A stretch of DNA of 64,000 nucleotides from an uncultured Eubacteriales bacterium. Lineage in GTDB: Bacteria; Bacillota; Clostridia; Oscillospirales; Acutalibacteraceae. The stretch lies in contig CAKSEH010000002.1 in assembly GCA_934446475.1 (NCBI GenBank), positions 1-64,000 of the forward strand, in the 5' to 3' direction. Of the stretch, positions 8,768-14,937 are shown one piece after another (the stretch's first letter is position 1; each line of letters opens with the position of its first letter). Under the pieces are notes generated by a model. That model was not told the origin of the DNA. It ran no database searches and saw only the letters and a program-made list of their open reading frames with translations. The translations under genes and the position numbers were made by a program.

Positions 8768-8890
8768 TCATTTATTGTGTTTTTTTATAATTGTTATAAT
8801 TATCCCTATCGATAAAACAATACATAAGCTAATTAGAACTGGCTTATAAATTTGTCCAGTGATTTTAATTATAAAATTTGATAAATCCAT
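8768..8890 (-). CDS. 40-residue membrane peptide downstream of the phage repressor
   Basis: The product begins MDLSNFIIKITGQIYKP and continues into one hydrophobic helix (about residues 18-35, rich in I/L/V) with a basic tail KKHNK. An RBS-like GAGAGG ends 6 bases before the ATG at 8890, and the gene starts 12 bases after the repressor stop, so the two probably share a transcript. Family unknown. A lysogenically expressed single-pass membrane peptide could act in superinfection exclusion, but this is inference from position only. Confidence 0.5.
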   Translation of the reverse strand: MDLSNFIIKITGQIYKPVLISLCIVLSIGIIITIIKKHNK

Positions 8891-8901
8891 TTTTTACCTC
8901 T

Positions 8902-9120
8902 CTATCTTTTTGGATACGGCAATTTAGGTAATCCTAAAATGTAATCAGCCGAAACATTATAAAATATACAAAGTTTTTTTAAATCTTCTATTTTATATTT
9001 TGCTTTTCTTTGTTCGTATTTTGAAATTGCGGATTGTTGACAATTTAGTATCTTTGCAATATCTTTTTGTTCAAAATCATTGTCTTGTCTCAGTTCGGTT
9101 AATCTTTCAACATAGTCCAT
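8902..9120 (-). CDS. XRE-family helix-turn-helix phage repressor
   Basis: A 72-residue DNA-binding protein that is almost entirely an HTH_XRE domain: RLTELRQDNDFEQKDIAKIL, then QQSAISKYEQRKAKYKIEDL (recognition helix and following turn) and LCIFYNVSADYILGLP. A longer ORF reaches 9213, but the start at 9120 is chosen because AAAGGAG lies 8 bases upstream and because the extra N-terminus would cover the operator. It is divergent from rep and probably represses the rep promoter and itself. Confidence 0.85.
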   Translation of the reverse strand: MDYVERLTELRQDNDFEQKDIAKILNCQQSAISKYEQRKAKYKIEDLKKLCIFYNVSADYILGLPKLPYPKR

Positions 9121-9167
9121 ACTTTTCACTCCTTTAAAAAATATTATACATATTCTAAAAAATACTA

Positions 9168-9220
9168 TTGACAAATAGTCTAAAATGGAATATAATATAA
9201 TTGTAAATTCCATTTTAGAC
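9168..9220 (+). promoter_or_regulatory. rep promoter embedded in a 14-bp inverted-repeat operator
   Basis: Perfect TTGACA (9168-9173), 17-bp spacer and perfect TATAAT (9191-9196) read toward rep. A perfect 14-bp inverted repeat, GTCTAAAATGGAAT at 9178-9191 and its complement at 9207-9220, overlaps the spacer, the first base of the -10 and the start region. A related half-site (TATTCTAAAA) lies at 9151-9160. This is the expected geometry for repressor control. Confidence 0.85.
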
Positions 9221-9238
9221 TTTTACAAGGTGATTTGA

Positions 9239-9808
9239 ATGTCTGCCAATAATAAGCGTTATCGCAATTTTTGTTTAATGACCTATTTGCAAGACGAACA
9301 GATATTGCAAGTCTTAGGTAGACACGAAAGGCATTTAAAAGCTTACGCATATATCACGCACGATAAGGACATTGACGAATTCGGAGAGCCTAAGACAGTA
9401 CATAGGCATTTGTTATTGTCTACTTATAATGCTTATTATGTAGATGGTGTTAGAAATTGGTTTAAAGGCTTTGAGGACGAAAACGGAAAGCAGATTAACA
9501 CGCTTGCACAACCTATGCACGAAATAAGCGGTAGCTTTGAATATTTAACTCACGAGACCGAACAGGCTATAGCCGAGGGGAAATACCTGTATAGCAAAGA
9601 GGATATAAAAGGGTATAACCTTGAATTTTTTACAGATAGCTCAAAAGCCGAGCAGGATAATTTGTCCCTCGCTATTGATGACTTGTTAAACGGTATACCG
9701 CTTGATGAAGTTAGAAAGAGGTACGGTCGAGATTTCATAATGCATTATGGGCATATTAAAATGCTTTTTAATGATATACAAAAACAGACAGGAGGGTATC
9801 AGCTATGA
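9239..9808 (+). CDS. rep: HUH-type rolling-circle replication initiator (Rep_2-like)
   Basis: 189 residues. The region HDKDIDEFGEPKTVHRHLLLS holds the His-x-His (HRH) metal-binding motif typical of HUH nickases; FEYLTHETEQAIAEGKYLYSK is the region that carries the catalytic tyrosine in pMV158-type Rep proteins. It would nick the phage double-strand origin and start rolling-circle replication. The start at 9239 has AAGGTGA about 6 bases upstream and follows the operator/promoter. The stop overlaps the next ORF (ATGA). Confidence 0.88.
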   Translation: MSANNKRYRNFCLMTYLQDEQILQVLGRHERHLKAYAYITHDKDIDEFGEPKTVHRHLLLSTYNAYYVDGVRNWFKGFEDENGKQINTLAQPMHEISGSFEYLTHETEQAIAEGKYLYSKEDIKGYNLEFFTDSSKAEQDNLSLAIDDLLNGIPLDEVRKRYGRDFIMHYGHIKMLFNDIQKQTGGYQL

Positions 9809-9957
9809 CTATTCAGTGTGAGGTAGTTAAGAAAAAATCAGCTAAGACAGGAAGGGAATACTATGCGATTTCTGTACCACTTACGAATGACTATCAAAAG
9901 CTTGTATTTCTTGATAAGGCGGAAGAAGCGTTATTGAGATTGCAGATAAATGATTAA
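9805..9957 (+). CDS. 50-residue protein after Rep, candidate ssDNA-binding protein
   Basis: Product MTIQCEVVKKKSAKTG, then REYYAISVPLTNDYQKLVFLDKAE and a Leu-rich end. It overlaps the rep stop by ATGA and has GGAGGG upstream, so it is co-translated. The short, mixed beta-like sequence and the position directly after rep match the gene V slot (single-stranded DNA-binding protein) of filamentous phages. No sequence motif proves this role. Confidence 0.65.
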   Translation: MTIQCEVVKKKSAKTGREYYAISVPLTNDYQKLVFLDKAEEALLRLQIND

Positions 9958-9974
9958 AGAAAGGAGAAAATATA

Positions 9975-10187
9975 ATGCCTACTGCTATTCTTGCCGAAAC
10001 TGCGGCGAGCGATACAAGTACCTTTATTTCAACGATAACAGGTGCGCTTAAGGATTTCACTACTGGAAACCTTGGTACTATACTTGTTGCGGCGCTCGGT
10101 TTAACTGCGGGACTTGCGATAGCTTGGTTCGCTTACAGGTTTATTGTTCGCAAAGTTTCCGGTGCTATGAAAAAAGGAAAAATGTAA
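9975..10187 (+). CDS. Major coat protein-like peptide of filamentous phage
   Basis: 70 residues. The layout is that of a gVIII-type coat protein: a short, slightly acidic and amphipathic N-terminal half, a single transmembrane helix (about residues 34-56, TILVAALGLTAGLAIAWFAY) and a basic C-terminus (RKVSGAMKKGKM) that would face the DNA. A GGAGAA RBS lies just upstream. It sits between the Rep module and the ATPase, as in other inoviruses. Family inferred from architecture and context; no cleavage site was assigned with confidence. Confidence 0.75.
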   Translation: MPTAILAETAASDTSTFISTITGALKDFTTGNLGTILVAALGLTAGLAIAWFAYRFIVRKVSGAMKKGKM

Positions 10188-10239
10188 TTACGGCGGGTGG
10201 GGGAAACCTCACCCACTTATTTTTTTAAGGAGTGATATA

Positions 10240-10893
10240 ATGGAAGAATTTCTTCAACCGGATATCGGTTTAAAAAATATTAATGGTGTATTAAGGGAAA
10301 ATCAACTTCGAAAAAGTGACGGGTTCCCGTTTGCGGGTATGTGGGTATTCAGTGGTCAGCAAGGTAGCGGAAAAACTCTGTTGATGATGCATATGGTCAA
10401 GGATATTATATCCGCATATCCTGACTGTTTGATAGTAAGCAACATTTCTATATTCGGTGTGCCCTGTATACCGTTTAAGGGTATAGAAGATTTTGAAAAA
10501 TACAATAACGGTTCGAAAGGTATTATTTTCGTCATAGACGAAATACATATTCTTTTTAACGCTCTTGAGAGTGCGAAAATGCCGCTTTCAACTATGCAGG
10601 TATGGGCACAGAACCGAAAAAACAGACGGCTTATTCTCGGAACTTCTCAGCGGTTTAACCGTGTAGCGAAAGGCGTGCGTGAACAGACTACTTGGAACTA
10701 TGAATGTCACCGTCCGCTTTTAAACCTGCTATATTCGTATCGAGTTCTTGACGGTGCGAACTATGACGATAACGGTAGATATATCATTGATGATGAGGGA
10801 GATAAGCCGAAACGGCATTTCTATATACCTAATGTTTCCGTTATGAGAATGTACAATACTTTGGAGGTGGTTAAGCGTGATACAAATAATTGA
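10240..10893 (+). CDS. Zot/gpI-like morphogenesis ATPase of filamentous phage
   Basis: 217 residues with Walker A FSGQQGSGKTLLM (about residues 38-50) and Walker B GIIFVIDEIHILF, followed by WAQNRKNRRLILGTSQRFNRVAKGVREQT, the sensor-like region typical of the Zonular occludens toxin/pI family. This is the hallmark inovirus gene and powers virion extrusion at the membrane. The usual C-terminal membrane helix is absent; a separate 37-residue membrane peptide starts 17 bases before the stop and could supply it. RBS AAGGAGTG lies about 9 bases upstream. Confidence 0.88.
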   Translation: MEEFLQPDIGLKNINGVLRENQLRKSDGFPFAGMWVFSGQQGSGKTLLMMHMVKDIISAYPDCLIVSNISIFGVPCIPFKGIEDFEKYNNGSKGIIFVIDEIHILFNALESAKMPLSTMQVWAQNRKNRRLILGTSQRFNRVAKGVREQTTWNYECHRPLLNLLYSYRVLDGANYDDNGRYIIDDEGDKPKRHFYIPNVSVMRMYNTLEVVKRDTNN

Positions 10894-10990
10894 GGGCTTT
10901 GGTAGTTTTATGCCCTATGTTTTTATGATACTTGTAACAGGTATAATTTGGGATAAGGTTCTGTCAGCTTTTCAGGGGTGGTTTAAGTGA
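10877..10990 (+). CDS. 37-residue single-helix membrane peptide of the prophage
   Basis: A GTG start at 10877 with GGAGGTGG upstream gives a 37-residue product: a short start, a hydrophobic helix (FMPYVFMILVTGIIW) and the tail KVLSAFQGWFK. It overlaps the end of the ATPase gene by 17 bases, and its own stop overlaps the next GTG start, so the three are translationally linked. Size and place resemble the small minor coat proteins (gVII/gIX class) or a split-off membrane anchor of the Zot-like protein. Confidence 0.6.
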   Translation: MIQIIEGFGSFMPYVFMILVTGIIWDKVLSAFQGWFK

Positions 10991-11406
10991 TAACTCAATA
11001 TTCAGGTGATACATACTATTCCGCACCCTCTACAGAAGCTCAAAATATAGTAGCAAACAGTGTATCGCCACTTGATAAGTATATCTTAATGCAGACAGGA
11101 AAGAACGAATATACGGCGCTTATTAAAAATATGGTTACAGGAAAAGTTGAGAAAATAGTAATATCTCGGTCGGATAGTTCTTATTCTTCAAACTATGTTG
11201 TAGCTCGGTCTGAAAGTACGGACTTTGGATATACCGCTACAAATGAATACTATGTGTATTCAAATGACGGTATCGGACGGTCTTTAAGTTCTATACCCTC
11301 ATATCAGGGTATAGTGACATATGGTATGGCTTTCATAGTCTGTTTGCTTTCTTTTGCAGTTCTTTTTAAAGGGGTGTTGTTTAAATGTCTAAAATCAAGA
11401 AGATAG
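10987..11406 (+). CDS. Prophage membrane-anchored protein of unknown function
   Basis: 139 residues from a GTG at 10987 that overlaps the previous stop. The first about 110 residues are polar and Tyr/Ser-rich (SRSDSSYSSNYVVARSEST); the C-terminus is one transmembrane helix (GMAFIVCLLSFAVLFKGVLF) with basic residues after it. No signal peptide. It overlaps the next gene by 22 bases. Probably a minor virion or assembly protein; family not recognised. Confidence 0.65.
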   Translation: MITQYSGDTYYSAPSTEAQNIVANSVSPLDKYILMQTGKNEYTALIKNMVTGKVEKIVISRSDSSYSSNYVVARSESTDFGYTATNEYYVYSNDGIGRSLSSIPSYQGIVTYGMAFIVCLLSFAVLFKGVLFKCLKSRR

Positions 11407-12431
11407 CGGTTGTTCTTTTGGGTTTAATCGTTTTAACTGTACCTTTCTTTTCGTTTTCTGTAGGTGCTACCGGTACAGTTTTTCAATGTAGGGATAACTG
11501 CGTTAAAATTCAGGCGGGCGTGACTGAGTATACTGTTGACAGCGTTAATATAGCAGATTTTTCTCCTGCACCTAATGCCGTATGGTATTCTCCGCTTAAT
11601 TCTTCGATAGGTGACTATGAAATGCATTTTGCGGTCGGCGGACACATTTCCGCAGGAGATAAATTAACGCTGACATACGATATATATTTTCCTGCAGGAT
11701 TGAATACTTCAACACAGCTTTTACTTTCGGGACTTGCGGAAAACTATATAGCTGCTAATGGTCGGTGGGTCAATCTGCTTGGTGAGTCTTATTTTCATTG
11801 GGTGGGTACTGTATCATTTACCGCAGGGCAGGCTTTTGATAGTTTTGTAATAATACCTCGAGGTATGGCTTCGTCAAATATGGTTGCGGTTAACTATTTA
11901 AATTTAACCGTTGAAAATAAAGACTATACAGGCGCTATCAATGGCGCTTCCGAGGATATTAAAAATAATCAAAACAAGAACACAGAAGATATCAAAAACA
12001 ATCAAGATAAGAATACCGATAAGCAGATACAAGCGGATAAGGACGCAGTCGAAAAGGAAAAACAGGAAACCGAAAAGGCAGGAAATGACGCTATCAGCGA
12101 TACTTCGGGAAGTATTGAAGATAAATCAAGCGGTTTTTTTGCAAGTGTAAAAAAGCTTGCAAACGCTTTTACTACCACTTCATTAGCTTCACAAGCCGTT
12201 AAACTTCCTGCTATGTATATTCCGGCTATTCCGAATGTTTGCGATAAAATACCTCTAACTAATGAAATGACTATTGATATATCAAGTACATTTTCGCAGT
12301 ATGTGCCTATGTCTATTCAGCAGATAGTTAGAGCTATTTTGACCTCTGCACTTATAGTTTTCTGTTTTAAAGAGCTATATGGTATAGTACAGTATGTTTT
12401 AACTCTTAAGGGGGGGAATTCTGATGAGTAA
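11385..12431 (+). CDS. Candidate phage adsorption (pIII-like) protein
   Basis: 348 residues. N-terminal signal peptide (KKIAVVLLGLIVLTVPFFSFSVGATG), an extracellular domain of about 170 residues, then a highly charged low-complexity linker built on the repeated unit DIKNNQ.KNT (about residues 190-235, Asn/Lys/Glu/Asp-rich). A second domain and a C-terminal transmembrane helix (IVRAILTSALIVFCFKELYGIVQYVL) follow. Signal peptide, domain, flexible linker and C-terminal anchor is the pIII plan, and it lies where pIII genes lie. The receptor is unknown. Confidence 0.7.
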   Translation: MSKIKKIAVVLLGLIVLTVPFFSFSVGATGTVFQCRDNCVKIQAGVTEYTVDSVNIADFSPAPNAVWYSPLNSSIGDYEMHFAVGGHISAGDKLTLTYDIYFPAGLNTSTQLLLSGLAENYIAANGRWVNLLGESYFHWVGTVSFTAGQAFDSFVIIPRGMASSNMVAVNYLNLTVENKDYTGAINGASEDIKNNQNKNTEDIKNNQDKNTDKQIQADKDAVEKEKQETEKAGNDAISDTSGSIEDKSSGFFASVKKLANAFTTTSLASQAVKLPAMYIPAIPNVCDKIPLTNEMTIDISSTFSQYVPMSIQQIVRAILTSALIVFCFKELYGIVQYVLTLKGGNSDE

Positions 12432-12723
12432 TGCGATTAAATGGGCGCTTCTTGCGGCTGGGGCAGTAGCTCTTGTAGCACTTGTTTTTGCTCTTCCGAT
12501 TTCAAGTGGTATCAATGTAACTGAATTTTCAGCGAATATCGATACGATTATACGCTACGGTTCGTCTTATATTAAATGGGGTCGAGGTGTGGTTAATATA
12601 TTTTTAACTCCGACAGGGCGTACTATTCTTTCAGGTGTACTGTACTATCTTTTCGGAAAATGGGCTATACTGACCTCTATTAAAATTACTACTTGGGTAT
12701 ATCATTTTGTATTTAGGGGTTAA
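12424..12723 (+). CDS. Hydrophobic minor coat (pVI-like) protein
   Basis: 99 residues with an N-terminal hydrophobic segment (KWALLAAGAVALVALVFALPIS) and a second one near the C-terminus (TILSGVLYYLFGKWAILT), without a charged domain. It overlaps the adsorption-protein gene by 8 bases. A small, very hydrophobic protein straight after the pIII-like gene fits the pVI slot. RBS AGGGGGGG lies upstream. The assignment rests on size, hydropathy and order. Confidence 0.65.
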   Translation: MSNAIKWALLAAGAVALVALVFALPISSGINVTEFSANIDTIIRYGSSYIKWGRGVVNIFLTPTGRTILSGVLYYLFGKWAILTSIKITTWVYHFVFRG

Positions 12724-12730
12724 GAAAGAG

Positions 12731-12764
12731 ACCCCCGTTTTGCGGGGGCGAAACGGGGGTTTTT
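12731..12764 (+). terminator. Rho-independent terminator of the phage structural operon
   Basis: Perfect 10-bp stem ACCCCCGTTT (12731-12740) with AAACGGGGGT (12751-12760), GC-rich loop, T-run 12760-12764. It ends 8 bases after the pVI-like gene, and its last T-run abuts the ATG of the next ORF. Confidence 0.85.
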
Positions 12765-12983
12765 ATGACAACGAAAGACAAAATCATTTTGTATTTGTAT
12801 AACAAAAGCAATCGATTAGAGGACGAAAAACAAGAGCTTAGAGAAGCTCGGCGGTTTCGACCTATGGATAGTCTTGATGTATACGAACAGTTAAGAGCAG
12901 AAATAAGAAACGAAGCGTTTTTCGAGTACGTATCGGACTTAATATCTTTAATAGTCTATGATTATCCGCAGAAAAAGGACTGA
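12765..12983 (+). CDS. 72-residue charged protein at the prophage right end
   Basis: Soluble, highly charged (KSNRLEDEKQELREARRFRPM, then YEQLRAEIRNEAFFEYVSDL), probably helical or coiled-coil; no family recognised. The ATG follows a terminator hairpin whose right arm (GGGGG) is the only RBS-like sequence, so translation would depend on read-through and hairpin opening, or transcription could start elsewhere. The C-terminal half is duplicated at 8362-8468. A terminator and the dif-like site follow. Confidence 0.55.
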   Translation: MTTKDKIILYLYNKSNRLEDEKQELREARRFRPMDSLDVYEQLRAEIRNEAFFEYVSDLISLIVYDYPQKKD

Positions 12984-13005
12984 CCTTTGGGTTGGTTCTT
13001 TTTTT
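12975..13005 (+). terminator. Terminator after the 72-residue ORF
   Basis: An 11-pair stem with several G-T pairs (12975-12985 with 12990-13000), 4-base loop and a run of seven T ending at 13005. It overlaps the stop codon region and the direct repeat. Confidence 0.6.
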
Positions 13006-13014
13006 ATACCCTGA

Positions 13015-13042
13015 ATTATACAAAACATTTATTTTGTATAAT
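13015..13042. other. dif-like 11-6-11 palindrome, candidate Xer attachment site
   Basis: Arm ATTATACAAAA (13015-13025), centre CATTTA (13026-13031), arm TTTTGTATAAT (13032-13042). The arms are perfect complements, and the 11-6-11 spacing is that of XerC/XerD dif sites. The left arm matches the reverse complement of the B. subtilis dif XerD arm (AGTTTACATAA) at 8 of 11 positions. At the left repeat the same arm and CATT occur (8497-8511) and similarity then drops, in the central region where Xer exchange takes place. Confidence 0.6.
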
Positions 13043-13225
13043 TTGGCAAATGGCGGCAAACCCTCACGAGATTTATCATCCCCATTCCCCCGAATTAGTC
13101 GGGCTTTCAGCCCTTACAAAATGTCCGTTTTGTCCAATTCTGCGGAAAACTCCTGTCGAGCATTGATTTGTTTTATCAATCACAAGCTGCAGGTCTCGGT
13201 TTGGGGGCTCAAAGTATATTTTAAT

Positions 13226-13263
13226 AAAACGCATACTGCTCTTCAAAGTACAGTATGCGTTTT
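13226..13263. terminator. Bidirectional terminator between prophage and xerD
   Basis: Perfect 13-bp stem, AAAACGCATACTG (13226-13238) with its complement at 13251-13263, 12-base loop. A-runs and T-runs flank it in both directions; it ends 2 bases from the xerD stop codon. Confidence 0.85.
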
Positions 13264-13264
13264 A

Positions 13265-14155
13265 TTATTTTGCCAATGGATGGAATTTTGCATAGGATGT
13301 AATGTATTTGTTTTTTATGATCTGTGCATATATCTGCGTTGAAGAAATATCGGAATGTCCGAGCATTTCTTTTACATCTTTAAGCTGAGCACCGTTTTCG
13401 AGTAAATGCGCAGCGAGTGAATGTCTTAAAGTATGAGGTGTTATATCTTTATTTATTCCCGCCATCTCGGCATAGTGTTTAATGATTTTCCAAAATCCCT
13501 GCCGTGACATAGGTTTACCGTTCATATTTGTAAACAGTATTTTGCTATCGGTTCCCTGAACAAGAATCGGTCTGACATTATGTATATACTCATTTAGATG
13601 TTTGATTGCAGCAGGATAAAGCGGTATTATTCTCTCTTTCTCGTCTACGCCTGCAGTGTGCAATATTCCGAGCTGAGTGTTAACATCGCCGACGGTAAGT
13701 GATATAAGTTCGGAAACTCTTATTCCTGTTGCATAAAGTGTTTCAAGCATTGCTCTGTCACGAACGCTTTTAAAATCATTACCCGAGGGTTGCGATAACA
13801 GCAAAACAATTTCATTTGAGTCAAGTATTCCCGGAAGGTTGTGAGATGATTTTGATATTTTGATTCCGTCCGCCGGATTTGTTCCGCATATACCTACCGA
13901 AATCAAGTATTTGAAATAGCCCCTAACAGACGCCAGGCTTCTTAATACAGTTGACTCGGACTTACCCATTGCGTACATATTGTCAACATATTTCCTAATG
14001 AGCGACTCGTCGACAAGTGAACAGTCCGTAACCCCGAATTCAGAGCAGTAATCTGTAAATCTGCCTATATCCCGTTTGTAGGCTTCAAGTGTGTTTACGG
14101 AGGCCTTTTTTATGTTAGATAGGTAATCGATAAATCCGTTAAACCTGTCATACAC
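13265..14155 (-). CDS. xerD: Site-specific tyrosine recombinase XerD
   Basis: 296 residues, the normal size for XerD: an N-terminal SAM-like core-binding domain (SVNTLEAYKRDIGRFTDYC) and a C-terminal catalytic domain. Visible catalytic residues are Arg in TGIRVSEL, the HTLRHS motif (HxxR), the following GHSDISS histidine and the tyrosine nucleophile in TQIYAQI. It resolves chromosome dimers at dif with XerC. It is encoded after spoIIM, a common order in Firmicutes. Its 3' end is only 220 bp from the prophage dif-like site, so it is the likely host recombinase used by the element. Confidence 0.93.
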   Translation of the reverse strand: MYDRFNGFIDYLSNIKKASVNTLEAYKRDIGRFTDYCSEFGVTDCSLVDESLIRKYVDNMYAMGKSESTVLRSLASVRGYFKYLISVGICGTNPADGIKISKSSHNLPGILDSNEIVLLLSQPSGNDFKSVRDRAMLETLYATGIRVSELISLTVGDVNTQLGILHTAGVDEKERIIPLYPAAIKHLNEYIHNVRPILVQGTDSKILFTNMNGKPMSRQGFWKIIKHYAEMAGINKDITPHTLRHSLAAHLLENGAQLKDVKEMLGHSDISSTQIYAQIIKNKYITSYAKFHPLAK

Positions 14156-14191
14156 AGACTACTCCTCCTTTCGCTGCAATTAAATTTTATT

Positions 14192-14821
14192 TTAAAACTC
14201 GAAAAATTTAAGAAAAAAGTTATTTAACGCTGCATCCGTTAAAGCGGAAATTAAAGACGCAGCTAACAATATTAGGTATTTTCCGCAGTATATTTTAAAA
14301 TCAGTTGAAAGATTTTTTGCAACCGATTTGTTATATGTAAGTTTAACTATAGTATAAGAAAAATTTAAAGTACACTTGCATACAGTGATTAGGGTTATAA
14401 GGAAAATCAGCATAGGCGGAATGAATATAACGGCATTAAATGCAACACCCTTAATTGAATACAAAGAGTACATAAATGCTGAAAAATCCCCTAAAATAAA
14501 TCCGACCGCAAATAAAGATAACGGCACGGTAACGATCCCCATCATAGACGTTCCCGATATAAAAAACAAAGCAGAAACTGCAAATAAAACTGCAAACCAT
14601 TTAAGTGCGGAAATGATAAACGAACTGTTTAATTTGCCGGAAAAATAAATATCGTATATTTTACCGGCAAACATTTGAGCTCCGGAATTTTTTGCATACA
14701 TAACCGTTCCGAGAGTAACCCCTGCAATAAACATAAAAGAGAGCAAAAGCACTATTCTGTTTTTTCCGAAATAACTTAGAATATTAAAACTTCTTAAATT
14801 AACTATTTTGGTTTTTCTCAT
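14192..14821 (-). CDS. spoIIM: Stage II sporulation protein M (SpoIIM)
   Basis: 209-residue polytopic membrane protein (about five hydrophobic segments), close to the 214 residues of B. subtilis SpoIIM. Recognisable stretches are SFMFIAGVTLGTVMYAKNSG near the N-terminus and SLFAVGFILGDFSAFMYSLY. SpoIIM works with SpoIID and SpoIIP in septal peptidoglycan removal during engulfment. The start at 14821 is preferred over the longer ORF (14881) because GGGAGG lies 6 bases upstream. The adjacent downstream xerD supports the call. A sigma-A promoter is at 14999-15026, and a possible sigma-E promoter (AAATATT, 14-bp spacer, CATATCTT) lies at 14864-14892. Confidence 0.78.
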   Translation of the reverse strand: MRKTKIVNLRSFNILSYFGKNRIVLLLSFMFIAGVTLGTVMYAKNSGAQMFAGKIYDIYFSGKLNSSFIISALKWFAVLFAVSALFFISGTSMMGIVTVPLSLFAVGFILGDFSAFMYSLYSIKGVAFNAVIFIPPMLIFLITLITVCKCTLNFSYTIVKLTYNKSVAKNLSTDFKIYCGKYLILLAASLISALTDAALNNFFLKFFEF

Positions 14822-14937
14822 AATAAACCTCCCTTGCATAAATATATATGCAGCAAGGAGGACAAGATATGAAAAAAGCAATTACAATATTTAGAACTAA
14901 AAATATTTCAGAGCACAATATTTTGAACATACCTGTG

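Larger units (their letters stand above)
8362..13042 (+). mobile_element. Inovirus-like (filamentous phage) prophage, about 4.5 kb unit
   Basis: Contiguous gene set of a filamentous phage of a monoderm host: XRE repressor with a divergent consensus promoter, HUH replication initiator, small post-Rep protein, a 70-residue major-coat-like peptide, a Zot/gpI-like ATPase with Walker A and B, three membrane or minor-coat candidates, and a signal-peptide-bearing candidate adsorption protein. Left of the repressor is a region of large stem-loops. The unit is bounded by a direct repeat of about 150 bp (8362-8511 and 12877-13030), implying a circular form of roughly 4,515-4,518 bp. There is no secretin gene, as expected without an outer membrane, and no integrase; a 28-bp dif-like palindrome ends the element and host xerD is 220 bp away. 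Confidence 0.85.

Noticed and set aside
13057..13225. CRISPR-like or repeat structure between prophage and xerD
   Set aside because: Only short hairpins such as GGGCTTTCAGCCC are present, with no regular repeats or spacers.
12992..13342. Plus-strand ORF of 116 residues across the prophage end and xerD terminator
   Set aside because: It runs through two terminator hairpins and antisense to the xerD 3' end, with no RBS.
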